The notes under the pieces were generated by a model that worked only from the letters and a program-made list of their open reading frames with translations, was not told the origin of the DNA and ran no database searches. DNA of 39,590 bases, from NCBI GenBank assembly GCA_044448905.1, contig JBIOHJ010000010.1:1-39590 (forward strand). The letters run 5' to 3'. The position numbers and the translations under genes were made by a program. Below are positions 17,292 to 25,602 of this stretch, piece after piece. The DNA is from JBIOHJ01 sp044448905. Lineage in GTDB: Bacteria > Bacteroidota > Bacteroidia > AKYH767-A > OLB10. Numbering within the stretch: the first letter of the stretch is position 1; each line of letters starts with the position of its first letter.

Positions 17292-18719
17292 TTAACGAAT
17301 CGAAACCTTTTTATCGTTTTTATTAAAAAGCTTATCATTCAATACAACTGAGGCGCGGCCTCTTGCCAATACAAGCAACTGTATATTTTTACTTGTGGTA
17401 AGAATTACCTGTGGATGTATAGCCAGTGTATCCACATTGAAATCAATCTTCTGCCCGGTTTTTCCTTTTTCAATTGCCTGAAAAATGATTTGTGGCAGTT
17501 TAGCAGCAAGCGGGGTTACATTGATATTAAGTTTTTCAGAAATGAGATCGAGAACTGTTGTATGCAATAACCAATCGGCAGAATTAAGCAATGAACTTTC
17601 CGAGCTGATATCAAAATCAAAATCTTTTAAGCTGAAAGTAGTGGTGGCGGAATCAAAAGAAGGTGTTCCTTTTACATACAGCGTACCGTCAATATCGCCC
17701 TTTACCTTTAGCTCGACAGCAATACCGGTGGGTGTACCATACACACGTACTTTCTTAATTGTGGTTGTAAAACCTTTTGCCGAAATTGGCTTACCCGCAA
17801 GTTCGCGATTAAGAAACCCGTTGAGCATATCAAACCTTATGAGTGAGTGTACATAAATATTCAGGCTGTCGCTGGTAACATCAATTTTTTTGAACGGAGG
17901 AAGAAACGCATTAGAAGGAGGAATTGAATCTCCCTCGAAATAAATCCGTGTAAATGTTTTTAGCTCAAACAGCAAGCTGATGAGGTCAGGATTTGTTTCT
18001 TCAAGGCGCCCGCTTAAATCTACGCCATAAGGTTTGAGCCACACCTGCACTCCTTTTTTATTGATACGGACAGGTTTTTGAATATCGCGCCAGATATCGG
18101 AAGCTACTTTGCTTGTATTCATTAAATTCTTTAACGCTGCATCTGCCATATCAATGACCTGCGACTCCTTGCTCTCCAGCAAATTTTCAATAGTGCCCCG
18201 TAAATTTATTTTTACAAAACCTACTTTTAATTTAGGCTCCTTTACCCATTCAATCCTTTGTAATTTTGAATTGGAAACAAAGTCCCATGATGTATCCATA
18301 TGCAAAGTGGTAGCGAGGTAAATATTTATTTCTGCTTCAACCGGAGTTTCATTTTTAATTTTCACACCGGCAATCTTAGCCCTGACCTTTCCGGAAATTT
18401 TTAACGGAACAACAAGAGACAATGTCCGGTTGTTTCTCTTTAAGGTAATTTTTCTCATCTTTGATATCTGCAGGTGCAGGCTATCGCCCTTCTCATTTAT
18501 AGCTATCCATTTATTAACGAATGTACCCTGCAGCTTATTATTGATCAATTCTTCAAATCCAGATACCCTGTACTGAACCGGAATATACAGTACAGACAGT
18601 GGCGGTTTGAGTAACGTATCTAAAGTGGATTCGGCAGGCGGTTCAGGTTTTACGCGATTGCAGGAAACAATGCCGGCAAAAAGAGCAAGCAGGCAGCCAA
18701 TGAAAAGGATGTTTCTCAT
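17292..18719 (-). CDS. DUF4403 family lipoprotein
   Basis: 475 residues when begun at ATG 18719; the open frame reaches 18917, but the lipobox (FAGIVSC, Cys19) directly after this start decides it. Recognisable DUF4403 features: PVQYRVSGFEELINNKLQGT near the start, WRDIQKPVRINKKGVQVWLKPYG, two repeated lipid-binding-like (SYLF/TULIP-type) segments, and a long C-terminal stretch KLNINVTPLAAKLPQII. The family is periplasmic or outer membrane and uncharacterised. A barrel gene on the same strand ends 31 bases upstream, so they may be co-transcribed. Confidence 0.82.
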   Translation of the reverse strand: MRNILFIGCLLALFAGIVSCNRVKPEPPAESTLDTLLKPPLSVLYIPVQYRVSGFEELINNKLQGTFVNKWIAINEKGDSLHLQISKMRKITLKRNNRTLSLVVPLKISGKVRAKIAGVKIKNETPVEAEINIYLATTLHMDTSWDFVSNSKLQRIEWVKEPKLKVGFVKINLRGTIENLLESKESQVIDMADAALKNLMNTSKVASDIWRDIQKPVRINKKGVQVWLKPYGVDLSGRLEETNPDLISLLFELKTFTRIYFEGDSIPPSNAFLPPFKKIDVTSDSLNIYVHSLIRFDMLNGFLNRELAGKPISAKGFTTTIKKVRVYGTPTGIAVELKVKGDIDGTLYVKGTPSFDSATTTFSLKDFDFDISSESSLLNSADWLLHTTVLDLISEKLNINVTPLAAKLPQIIFQAIEKGKTGQKIDFNVDTLAIHPQVILTTSKNIQLLVLARGRASVVLNDKLFNKNDKKVSIR

Positions 18720-18750
18720 GTTTAATTCGATTTTAACGGATAAAAGATTT

Positions 18751-19386
18751 TTAATAGCTGCTGTCCGGTTTTTCTTTATCGCCAATATTGATTTTATAAC
18801 CAACCGAAAGTTCCCAGCACAATAATCTTGACTTATTATCATAGCCCGCATAGTCATGAAGATGCGTGAGCAAAAGATTGTAGTGGAAATCAACAACAAA
18901 CATCCCCAGGTCGGCACCTATGCCTCCTTTGAAAGTAAAACCGGTTGTCCATAAATTTTCCTTCTCAATCCCAAGGCTATTTTCAGCTACATCAAGCAAG
19001 ATAGAAAACGATGCGCCCATCTGACCGTGCATACATCTTTTACTGTCGGGCGATTTTAAAATTTGCACTCCCGCCATAAGCGGAACCTGGAAAATTTGCA
19101 GGTTAACTTTTTCTGATTTCATATTAATAGCATCTGAAATAGTCGGGTTAGCGCTTACATATTGAAGACCTCCTAAAAGATATAGATCCCCGTCAGTTCT
19201 GTACATTGCCCCGCCACTAAACCCGATTTCGGCATTTGGAGAATATATATATTCGTTCGGATCGAGTGAGGTAAGGTTAACGCCTCCGTGTAAAATTACA
19301 CACATTGGTAAAAGAGGTTTTTCCTGGGCATTCGCTGTATGTATTAGTACGGTTAAAGCCCCAATAAGCAGCAGGTTTTTCATCAT
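18751..19386 (-). CDS. Outer membrane beta-barrel protein, PorT-like
   Basis: 211 residues. It starts MMKN; either Met is possible. Signal peptide 1-20 ends ANAQ. The barrel pattern resembles the outer membrane beta-barrel domain of PorT-type proteins: NAEIGFSGGAMYRT, LYLLGGLQYVSA, LQIFQVPLMAGVQIL, GGIGADLGMFVVDFHYNLLL, ELSVGYKINIG. The 'vPLmaG' motif is typical of that family. Function unknown. Confidence 0.75.
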   Translation of the reverse strand: MMKNLLLIGALTVLIHTANAQEKPLLPMCVILHGGVNLTSLDPNEYIYSPNAEIGFSGGAMYRTDGDLYLLGGLQYVSANPTISDAINMKSEKVNLQIFQVPLMAGVQILKSPDSKRCMHGQMGASFSILLDVAENSLGIEKENLWTTGFTFKGGIGADLGMFVVDFHYNLLLTHLHDYAGYDNKSRLLCWELSVGYKINIGDKEKPDSSY

Positions 19387-19442
19387 GATAAGTTTAATGC
19401 AAAAGTAATGGCTATTCTGTTAAACAGTTCAGGCTAAAATAC

Positions 19443-19471
19443 AAAAGGCCGGTGAAGCCACCAGCCTTTTA
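19443..19471. terminator. Intrinsic terminator for the 19493-19981 gene
   Basis: AAAAGGC and GGTG pair with CACC and GCCTTTT through a small loop, and T-rich sequence follows on the minus strand. It lies 22 bases beyond the gene's stop. Confidence 0.75.
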
Positions 19472-19492
19472 ATAATTTAAACAGCTTCGAAG

Positions 19493-19981
19493 CTATTGAA
19501 TATCCTTTTTTGTTTTATCAACGGCATTAATGAATGGAATATTATCCTGCAACTCCATACGGACGGCAGTTTGCATATACAATTCAAGCTGCATGTATTT
19601 TGCCGCTTTGAGAGCACCCACTGCTGTGCTGAATTTGGGGAAATACTTTTGATTGAGTTTTTCTAACGCAACATTATTGTCCATTATTTTTTTCCCCAGG
19701 TCGGCTGCTTTTATATCATCGAGCGTGGTATAATGATCGGCATAATCTGAAATAATACTTATGCGTTCTCTTCCCAATACTTTTCGCTCAATTTCGAAAG
19801 CATCGTAGGTAGTCCAGAATGCTGTTGCTTCAGTTGTACTAAACTGCATGTATTCAATAACCAGTTCTTTTTTTGCTTTGCCATACATGGCCTGAATCAG
19901 ATCAACGTCTTCTTTGTTTGATTGTGCGTAAGCACCCGTAGTAATAACGGCTGCAATTACTAATGCCAGGATTTTTTTCAT
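19493..19981 (-). CDS. Secreted helical protein of unknown function
   Basis: 162 residues. Signal peptide 1-19 ends AYAQ. The mature part is almost entirely alpha-helical and charged, with AFWTTYDAFEIERKVLGRERI, a YTTLDDIKAADLGKKIMDNNVALEKLNQKYFPKF block and a Met-rich end. The layout recalls periplasmic Spy/CpxP-like chaperone or metal-sensor proteins, but their LTxxQ motif is not evident, so the resemblance is only architectural. It has its own terminator; about 450 bases of gene-free sequence lie upstream. Confidence 0.75.
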   Translation of the reverse strand: MKKILALVIAAVITTGAYAQSNKEDVDLIQAMYGKAKKELVIEYMQFSTTEATAFWTTYDAFEIERKVLGRERISIISDYADHYTTLDDIKAADLGKKIMDNNVALEKLNQKYFPKFSTAVGALKAAKYMQLELYMQTAVRMELQDNIPFINAVDKTKKDIQ

Positions 19982-20432
19982 AGTGTTTGTTTTTAAATTT
20001 TTTGAATTGACAACGCAAAGCTAATAATTATTAGAACATTTAATAAAATACTTTGCAATTTTTCCATTTCATAATCTTTTTGAGGTTTATCATTAAAATC
20101 ATCACGTTTATAATAACAGGTATAAAAAGAATTTATAAAATATTGTTGGTTAATTAAATATTGGTTTAACTCATGCTGAACCAGGTATTAATATATATTA
20201 ATTGAAAGTAATAAATTAAGTAAAACGAATATTCGGGCAGCCAGGTGAACCGTTAGTACTTTACGGGGGCAGTTAGTGATTTGGAGAAAGAAGCAGCGGC
20301 AGCGTTAGCCGGAGAATATAAATTTTGCGCGGGCGGATTAAGTAAGAAAAACGAATCCCCGTTTTTCGCGGAGGATTCGTTTTTTTTTAATTATTCTATC
20401 CTGTTTGAACCGGGCAAATAAAAACAGAAAAA
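19982..20432. other. Gene-free stretch with one terminator
   Basis: AT-rich upstream region of the 19493-19981 gene, then a short GC-richer part at about 20230-20340. Apart from the terminator at 20349-20391 I see no coding frame, RNA gene or repeat. Confidence 0.5.
20349..20391 (-). terminator. Intrinsic terminator downstream of the FN3 protein gene
   Basis: AAACGAATCC pairs with GGATTCGTTT, with a second short CCG/CGG pairing inside. T runs lie on both sides. It is placed 42 bases beyond the stop of the minus-strand gene. Confidence 0.85.
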
Positions 20433-21083
20433 TTACGCGGCAATTTGCGAAACCGGCTCGGAATAAATGCTGCGCCCTATGCTGTTTATGGCGCGCACTT
20501 TAAAATAATAGCGTAACCCGTTTCTCAACCCCTGCACCAGCATCCTGCGGGCAGTAATGTCGGCAACCGAAGCCCAGCTGGTTTCTATATCGGGAGTTGT
20601 GGTCATAAGAATTTCAAAGTGTGTGCTGCGCGGGTTATCCGAAACAAGGTATAGCTTTATTGAATCGCCATCACCGGTTACTTTGGCGCGCACCTCTTCG
20701 ACCGGGTGAGGCGGTTTCATTTTAACCGATGCTTTTTTAGTTTTCAACGCGGCAGCAAGAATAATTTCTTCGGCCTGCAGCGGGGCAGTATCGGCTTTGG
20801 TTTGCACATAATACGACACATTGCGCAGGGCAGTATCAAACTGAAGCTCCTCTGTATCGGCAACAGCAAAACTCTCGTGGCTGCCGGTTGCCGTAGCGGC
20901 ATCGGCTGCCGCAAGGTCACCGGTTGCGGTTTGAAGGGCTGTAAGCAAAGCAGTTTTTTCGGGCGATGCCGGAAAAAACGCGCTGGCGGTTACCGCATCG
21001 TGTGTGGCAGTTCCCTGGGTTACTTTTTCGCTGCGGTTCATTTTGTTTAAATAAAGCGCTACTAATACTCGTTTGTTTTTCAT
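20433..21083 (-). CDS. Fibronectin type III domain protein of unknown function
   Basis: 216 residues from the ATG at 21083; an in-frame ATG at 21167 would add 28 residues with no protein-like character. Residues about 10-110 form an Ala/Thr-rich helical N-terminal domain. Residues about 125-216 form a fibronectin type III-like domain (DSIKLYLVSDNPRSTHFEIL, then GLRYYFKVRAINSIGRSIYSEP). No signal peptide is present, so it is cytosolic or exported by another route. Proteins with this two-part plan occur in many Bacteroidota without known role. Its G+C is higher than that of its neighbours. Confidence 0.75.
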   Translation of the reverse strand: MKNKRVLVALYLNKMNRSEKVTQGTATHDAVTASAFFPASPEKTALLTALQTATGDLAAADAATATGSHESFAVADTEELQFDTALRNVSYYVQTKADTAPLQAEEIILAAALKTKKASVKMKPPHPVEEVRAKVTGDGDSIKLYLVSDNPRSTHFEILMTTTPDIETSWASVADITARRMLVQGLRNGLRYYFKVRAINSIGRSIYSEPVSQIAA

Positions 21084-21740
21084 GTTTTTGTTTTTTTTTG
21101 TTTTATGAAAGCAAAGATGCGGGTATGGTAAGCGTGAAAGTATTATTTCGCAGCCCGTTTTTTGCATTTGTAAGATTTTTGGCGGGTATTAAAACGCCTT
21201 TCTCTCATGAAAATGCACTTTGGCATTACGGCCCGCACAAAAAAATGCTGTCAGAAAAATGCTGATTGTTTAAAAAACTGCCGGTAAATTATTATTTTTT
21301 AAACACGATTCTCAAAATTATTACCAATACAGCCGGCAAAAACGGAGCAGCTTTTATTAAAATGTGTACAACACGCGGCATTTGTTGTACAACTTTTTGC
21401 GAAAACGCGGCAACACTTACCAGGAGTATGACAACTTTTGTTGCCTGTTTATAAAAACTTATTAACGCCTGCGCAGCTTTTAATAATCGTTTGGCAGCAT
21501 TTGAAATAGCTTGTACAAACCTCCATATATATAAGGCATGGTTTGGTATAGCCTGCGCATACACCGCTGAACTGTATGTTAACGCTGAAGGAAACCGCTA
21601 AACAATTGAAATAATGCGTGAAAAGGGTATTAATTATTTAAACAGTTGCGATGCATTTTGTTAATAAAAATAGTTGCACAGCATTAAAATGCTTTTTATT
21701 TTGTGTGGCGGATTTTGGTGGTAATGCAATCATTGGGGGA

Positions 21741-21854
21741 AGTATCGAGTAGCAAGTAGCAAGTATCGAGTATCAAGTAGCAAGTATCGAGTATCAAGTA
21801 TCAAGTAGCAAGTATCAAGTATCAAGTATCAAGTATCAAGTATCAAGTATCAAG
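21741..21854. repeat. 7-bp tandem repeat (AAGTATC)n, about 16 units
   Basis: Units AAGTATC, AAGTAGC and GAGTATC alternate in the left part and become uniform AAGTATC at the right end. That gradient is typical of slippage-expanded satellites. The array is followed at once by a small hairpin (CAAGA...TCTTG) and 14-bp repeats. Confidence 0.9.
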
Positions 21855-21870
21855 ACTGCGAGCGTCTTGA

Positions 21871-21909
21871 CACGAAATATGAAGCACGAAATACGAAGCA
21901 CGAAATGCT
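21871..21909. repeat. 14-bp direct repeat CACGAAATAnGAAG
   Basis: Two full copies and a partial third lie directly upstream of the first possible ATG of the recombinase frame. Confidence 0.75.
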
Positions 21910-21951
21910 AAACAAATTATGACAACAGCACCGTTACTTACAGACACTTCA

Positions 21952-22149
21952 TTGCGAACCGCGAGGTACCAAGCGGAAAGCAATCTTCCAATTCATACTC
22001 CGGAACATGAGATTGCTTCGCCCGATGAAAAATCGGGACTCGCAATGACGTTCAGGTTCGATCGTTCCTCTCCCGCAATGACGTTCAGGTTTGATCGTTC
22101 CTCTCCCGCAATGACGTTCAGGTTCGGTCGTTCCTCTCCCGCAATGACG
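21952..22149. repeat. Dispersed-repeat-like element plus 33-bp tandem repeat inside the recombinase frame
   Basis: The block around 22010-22050 (GAGATTGCTTCG, then a stem GATGAAAAATC, then CTCGCAATGACG) has the look of the 'CGTCATTGCGAG...GAAGCAATCTC' dispersed repeat seen in many environmental bacterial genomes. It is followed by three 33-bp units (22042, 22075, 22108) starting GCAATGACGTTCAGGTT and a fourth GCAATGACG at 22141. The unit length is a multiple of three, so the recombinase frame stays open and reads AMTFRFDRSSP three times. Confidence 0.85.
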
Positions 22150-23034
22150 GAAACGGTTAAACAGGCGCCATTAAACAGTATGCACTGGCTGGCATTGCAG
22201 GCGTATGTTGAGATAATGAAGCTGAAAAATTATTCGCCCAATACTATTTCCAATTATCGAAATTGGTTTATTCTTTTTATGAATTGTTTTCCTGACCGCA
22301 AACCATCAACCATTACAAAAAATGAAATAATGGATATGCTTGTGCGGTTCAGAAACAGTACGAAATGGAGCTCCACTTCGCAGAACCAGTTCATTAATTC
22401 AATAAAATTTTTCTATGAAAAATTATTAAACCGACCCTGTGAGGTATATCAATTGCCCCGTGCAAAAAAAGAATACAAGCTGCCAACGGTATTTTCGGCT
22501 GAGGAAATAAAGCGAATAATACTGGCACCCCAAAATCTGAAGCACCGCACCATACTTTGCCTGGCTTATGCAGGCGGATTACGTATAAGTGAAATAGTGA
22601 ACCTTAAAATGGCGGATATTGACCGGAGCAGAATGGTTATTACACTAAGAGCAGCGAAAGGTAAAAAAGACAGGCAGGTGATGTTATCAGAAACACTGTT
22701 ATGGCTTTTTGAAGCCTATTATAAAGGAGAAAAAACAAAACCTGTGAAATGGCTTTTTGAGGGACCCTGTAATACACAGTACAGCACCAAGAGCATTGAT
22801 AAAATAATGAAGCAGGCAAAAATAAAAGCGGGAGTAAATAAAAAAGGAAGCGTACACGCGCTGAGGCATTCATTTGCCACACACCTGCTTGAAAGCGGAA
22901 CCGATTTACTTACTATAAAGGAATTACTGGGGCATAACAGCCTGCGAACAACATTAACCTATACACATGTGAGTGTTAAGCACATTAGCCGGGTGCAAAG
23001 CCCGCTTGACAAGTTAGGAATATTAGCCGGGTAG
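22144..23034 (+). CDS. Tyrosine recombinase adjacent to cassette array
   Basis: The open frame begins at 21919 (371 residues), but residues 1-75 are translated repeat DNA, so I start at ATG 22144, giving 296 residues, the normal size for XerC/D-type enzymes. The ATG itself lies in the repeat unit. An N-terminal SAM-like core-binding domain (LQAYVEIMKLKNYSPNTISNY) is followed by a catalytic domain with all expected residues (numbered from 21919): Arg222 (GGLRISE), Lys247 (AKGKKDR), His313-x-x-Arg316 (HALRHSFATHLLESG), His339 (LLGH) and nucleophile Tyr348 (TYTHV). The end VQSPLDKLG matches both IntI (SPLD) and Bacteroidota integrases. The IntI-specific insertion before the HxxR motif is absent. 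It ends 110 bases before the first cassette core. A cassette integrase role is inferred. Confidence 0.88.
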   Translation: MTETVKQAPLNSMHWLALQAYVEIMKLKNYSPNTISNYRNWFILFMNCFPDRKPSTITKNEIMDMLVRFRNSTKWSSTSQNQFINSIKFFYEKLLNRPCEVYQLPRAKKEYKLPTVFSAEEIKRIILAPQNLKHRTILCLAYAGGLRISEIVNLKMADIDRSRMVITLRAAKGKKDRQVMLSETLLWLFEAYYKGEKTKPVKWLFEGPCNTQYSTKSIDKIMKQAKIKAGVNKKGSVHALRHSFATHLLESGTDLLTIKELLGHNSLRTTLTYTHVSVKHISRVQSPLDKLGILAG

Positions 23035-23049
23035 TTAAACTAATGGTTT

Positions 23050-23153
23050 AAGGTAGGGAATTCCGCACATGCAGGTAGGGATAATTTTTTTAATGTGAGA
23101 AAAATGAATACTTTAGCTTTTTATTAGGTAGGGATAATATAATGTTATACGCA
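23050..23153 (+). other. attI-like recombination site with three direct repeats
   Basis: AGGTAGGGA occurs three times (at about 23050, 23074 and 23126); the last two copies extend to AGGTAGGGATAAT. The third copy is followed within a few bases by the core GTTATACGCA (23144-23153). Integron attI sites have integrase-binding direct repeats just upstream of the core, so the layout fits. It contains no long stem, unlike the three attC-like sites. Confidence 0.65.
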
Positions 23154-23228
23154 ACTGCTTTGTCGCTTCGATTGAGCATTTCTGCGTATCGAAACTGAAG
23201 TCGGCAAAGCCGTTTGGCTATCGCTTCT

Positions 23229-23297
23229 GTAAAATAAAAAGAGAGGCAACCCAACCGCACAAAACCCACCCTTCAGTTGCCTCACATTTTATTTTAC
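23229..23297. repeat. Long hairpin near the start of cassette 1
   Basis: GTAAAATAAAAAGAGAGGCAAC (22 bases, 23229-23250) pairs with 23276-23297 over nearly its full length around a 25-base loop containing CCAACCGCAC. The arms share words with the hairpin at 26475-26544 but in swapped order. It could be an old, degenerate attC-like site or a terminator. Confidence 0.7.
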
Positions 23298-23528
23298 CCC
23301 ACCGCACCCCGCTTCGTAGTAAAGTGTGTTGCTATTCCAACAAATCCTTTTGAAGATTTGGAAGCGCACACAAAAAATAAACTTTTGAAGTTAATCATTG
23401 CAGTAATTTTTTTCTGTTGGATGCTGTGGTTAGGTTACAGATTAAGGCGACAAGAAGATGCCATAAAAGAAAATGATGCAAAAGCCGATGCATATTTTGA
23501 CAGCATTAATAAAGTCAATCAGAAATAA
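23298..23528 (+). CDS. Small single-span membrane protein, start uncertain
   Basis: The frame is open from the hairpin (TTG at 23277) to 23528. No ATG precedes the membrane segment. The C-terminal part looks real: LLKLIIAVIFFCWMLWLGY is a good membrane helix, followed by a charged tail RRQEDAIKENDAKADAYFD. Either an alternative start is used or the 5' end was lost when cassette ends recombined. It lies 62 bases upstream of the methyltransferase. Function unknown. Confidence 0.4.
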   Translation, partial: PTAPRFVVKCVAIPTNPFEDLEAHTKNKLLKLIIAVIFFCWMLWLGYRLRRQEDAIKENDAKADAYFDSINKVNQK

Positions 23529-23590
23529 ATTCAATTCAAATGTTTACTCACAAAACGAACTTCAAAAACAAATTTCTCTAACTTCGCATC

Positions 23591-24457
23591 GTGAAAAAAC
23601 AGAAAAAGTCCATAAAGAGTTTTTTGAACAAGGTCATTCAAGGCGACTGTTTAGAGGTAATGAAAGAGTTCCCAGACAAGTCAATTGACATGATTCTTTG
23701 CGACCTTCCATACGGACACACTCAAAACAAGTGGGATTCAATTATTGACCTCAAAAAACTTTGGGAGCAATACGAAAGAATTATCAAAGCCAATGGTGCA
23801 ATCGTATTAACTGCACACGAGCTTTTCACCGCCAAACTTATTATGAGTAACGAGAAACTTTTTAAATACAAAATCATTTGGATAAAATCCAAACCGACAA
23901 ATTTTCTCAACGCAAAAAAACAACCCTTGCGCAAGCATGAAGATGTTTGCATCTTTTACAAGAACCAACCAACTTACAATCCACAAATGTCTTTTGGTGA
24001 ACCTTACGACAAAGGAATTCGGAAAGACCAATACAGCGGGAACTATGGTGACTTCAAACCAAGGCATGTAAAGAGTAACGGAGAACGATACCCAAACGAT
24101 GTTGTTTATTTTGAGGAGCAAAATATAAATGACTTCATTTACATCAAGACCGCAGAATCAGAAGGAGAAGTTTTACACCCTACTCAAAAACCAATTAAGT
24201 TAGGTCAATATTTAATCAAAACATTTACCAACGAAGGCGATATTGTTTTAGACAATGCTTCGGGCAGTGGTTCATTTTTAGTTGCTGCTGCTTTAGAGGG
24301 CAGAAAATATATCGGGATTGAATTGAACGAAGGCACTTTCTTATTTAAGAAAAAGAAAATTGATTATGTAAAGCATTCAGAAGAGAGAGTGAAAAATGCA
24401 ATGGTCAAAGAGGCAGAAGTAAAATATCAAAAGCAATCTACTCTCAAACTTTTTTAA
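23591..24457 (+). CDS. Site-specific DNA methyltransferase (N6-adenine/N4-cytosine, DNA_methylase family)
   Basis: 288 residues from GTG 23591; no in-frame ATG is nearby, and a TAACTTCG box ends 4 bases upstream, so the mRNA may be nearly leaderless. Motif IV is DLPYG (38-42), then VHPTQKP-type motif LHPTQKP (194-200), then motif I as LDNASGSGSFLVAA (219-232) with the SAM-binding Gly residues, then YIGIELN. This IV-before-I order is the beta class. The DLPYG variant is common for N6-adenine enzymes of phages and R-M systems. The convergent gene downstream has an endonuclease motif, so the two probably form a restriction-modification pair. Their 3' ends overlap by 4 bases. Confidence 0.9.
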   Translation: MKKQKKSIKSFLNKVIQGDCLEVMKEFPDKSIDMILCDLPYGHTQNKWDSIIDLKKLWEQYERIIKANGAIVLTAHELFTAKLIMSNEKLFKYKIIWIKSKPTNFLNAKKQPLRKHEDVCIFYKNQPTYNPQMSFGEPYDKGIRKDQYSGNYGDFKPRHVKSNGERYPNDVVYFEEQNINDFIYIKTAESEGEVLHPTQKPIKLGQYLIKTFTNEGDIVLDNASGSGSFLVAAALEGRKYIGIELNEGTFLFKKKKIDYVKHSEERVKNAMVKEAEVKYQKQSTLKLF

Positions 24458-25360
24458 ATTCCTGTAAACGGAATTGCAATCAACTTACTTTGTATATCTT
24501 TTAATTGAACATCACTCAGTTGTTTTTTCACAAACAACCATTCCGCTAAGTGCAAATATTGATTGACATTTAATATCGGTTCAACTTCACCGATAATATT
24601 TGCATCTGATTTTACATACGCAACTTGTGCAGCAGTAAGCAATCCTCTTGCGAACATATCCATTGCAATTCTAACTGCATCAACTCTTGTCAAATTATAA
24701 TGCAGCGTTCTTAAATCATCTTGCGCAACATCAGCAGCAGTCAATGTCAAAATATCTTCCAGTTTGTCAAGAGTGTTTAAGTTCCTATGATAAAATTCTA
24801 TTTCCTGTCCTCTGTATGTGAACCAAGTTCTACCTTGTTCAGTTAGCGAACCCCTTTCTAAATAAACTCCTTCTCTCTTTACTCTGTTTTTTGAAACCCA
24901 TCCGCAAACAAATAGACACCAATTTTTTTTGGCGAGCAGTTCCAGGCAATTCACCATCACCTGCAACTTGTAAATGAGTCATTAAATAAATGTCAGTGTT
25001 CAACCTATCATCATAAATTTGTCTTGCAAAAAAATTATGCTTTGCTTCTCTTACAATAGTTCCAGAACCACCATAAGTTTCAGCAAAAGCCATTTTTCCA
25101 CCTCTGCACTTCACATCAATTTTTACACCTGTCGGTGATAAAATATCATAACCAAGATTTGTGTGACGGTCAGGGTCGTCTTCAATATTCGGCAAATGCA
25201 AAATGTGGCGGACAACCATTTCTGCTAACAGTCCAGAACCTTGTTCGCTTAAACTTCCTCTTTCTGCACCAGTAGTTGTTGCATATTTGTCAAGATAGTT
25301 TGCGGCTTTCTCTCTAATCGCATAACCATTTGGACCGTCCAGTTTAAAAGTGATAACCAT
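24454..25360 (-). pseudogene. Frameshifted PD-(D/E)XK restriction endonuclease-like gene
   Basis: Two overlapping frames belong to one gene. The first (25360 down to 24839) holds residues 1-173; the second (24966 to 24454) holds the C-terminal part. Sequence character changes from one frame to the other at an A8 run (T8 on the plus strand, 24923-24930): ...GTARQKK is continued by NWCLFVCGWVSKNRV in the other frame. Loss of one A would restore a protein of about 300 residues. The first frame carries Glu47, Asp72 and IDVK (81-84), a PD-(D/E)XK nuclease signature. It is the likely restriction partner of the methyltransferase. The frameshift may be natural inactivation, phase variation or an assembly error. 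Confidence 0.7.
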
Positions 25361-25379
25361 ATTTATTTTCGTTTTTATT

Positions 25380-25575
25380 GTTAAAATTAATCAGATTCGC
25401 TTCCCAATCGGTCAGATTTGCGTCCTGTTCCATCAGAATCGCATCCTGTTCTGCCAAATTGGCATCATGTAAAGTAGTTTTTCAATCCTGTAAAACAGTT
25501 TTCAGACCCTTAAAGCCAGTTTTCAAGTCCTGCCTTTTGGCTTTTGCCCCCGCCCTTTTGATTTTCAAATCCGCA
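25380..25575 (-). pseudogene. Decayed gene of 7-residue (21-bp) repeats
   Basis: The DNA has a degenerate 21-bp period with about nine units. On the minus strand one frame reads heptads such as QDLKTGF, KGLKTVL, HDANLAE, QDAILME, QDANLTD, interrupted by a TGA in unit 3. The pattern suggests a coiled-coil repeat protein that has lost its start and gained a stop. A plus-strand frame over the same repeats (73 residues, SCSIRIASCSAK...) is unlikely to be real. Confidence 0.5.
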
Positions 25576-25602
25576 CAAATGAATGTGCCTTGCCTATAAA
25601 TC

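Larger units (their letters stand above)
21084..21918. other. Long gene-poor stretch leading to the recombinase
   Basis: A minus-strand frame at 21292-21564 (90 residues, very hydrophobic: KVVILLVSVAAF, LPAVLVIILRIVF) is the only candidate, and I doubt it. The right half consists of short tandem repeats (7-bp and 14-bp units). No RNA gene is recognised. Confidence 0.5.

Noticed and set aside
21292..21564. Minus-strand hydrophobic frame of 90 residues
   Set aside because: No family resemblance, poor start context, and it lies in an otherwise gene-free repeat-rich stretch; too weak to list as a gene.
23148..23189. Small palindrome ATACGCA...TGCGTAT at the start of cassette 1 as a separate miniature cassette
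   Set aside because: The inverse core is incomplete (TGCGTATCG instead of TGCGTATAAC), and a full match lies at 26672, which is the better partner.
25378..25599. Plus-strand frame of 73 residues with Ser/Cys/Ala repeats
   Set aside because: The 21-bp repeats give open frames on both strands; the minus-strand heptads look more protein-like, and the plus frame has no neighbour or signal supporting it.
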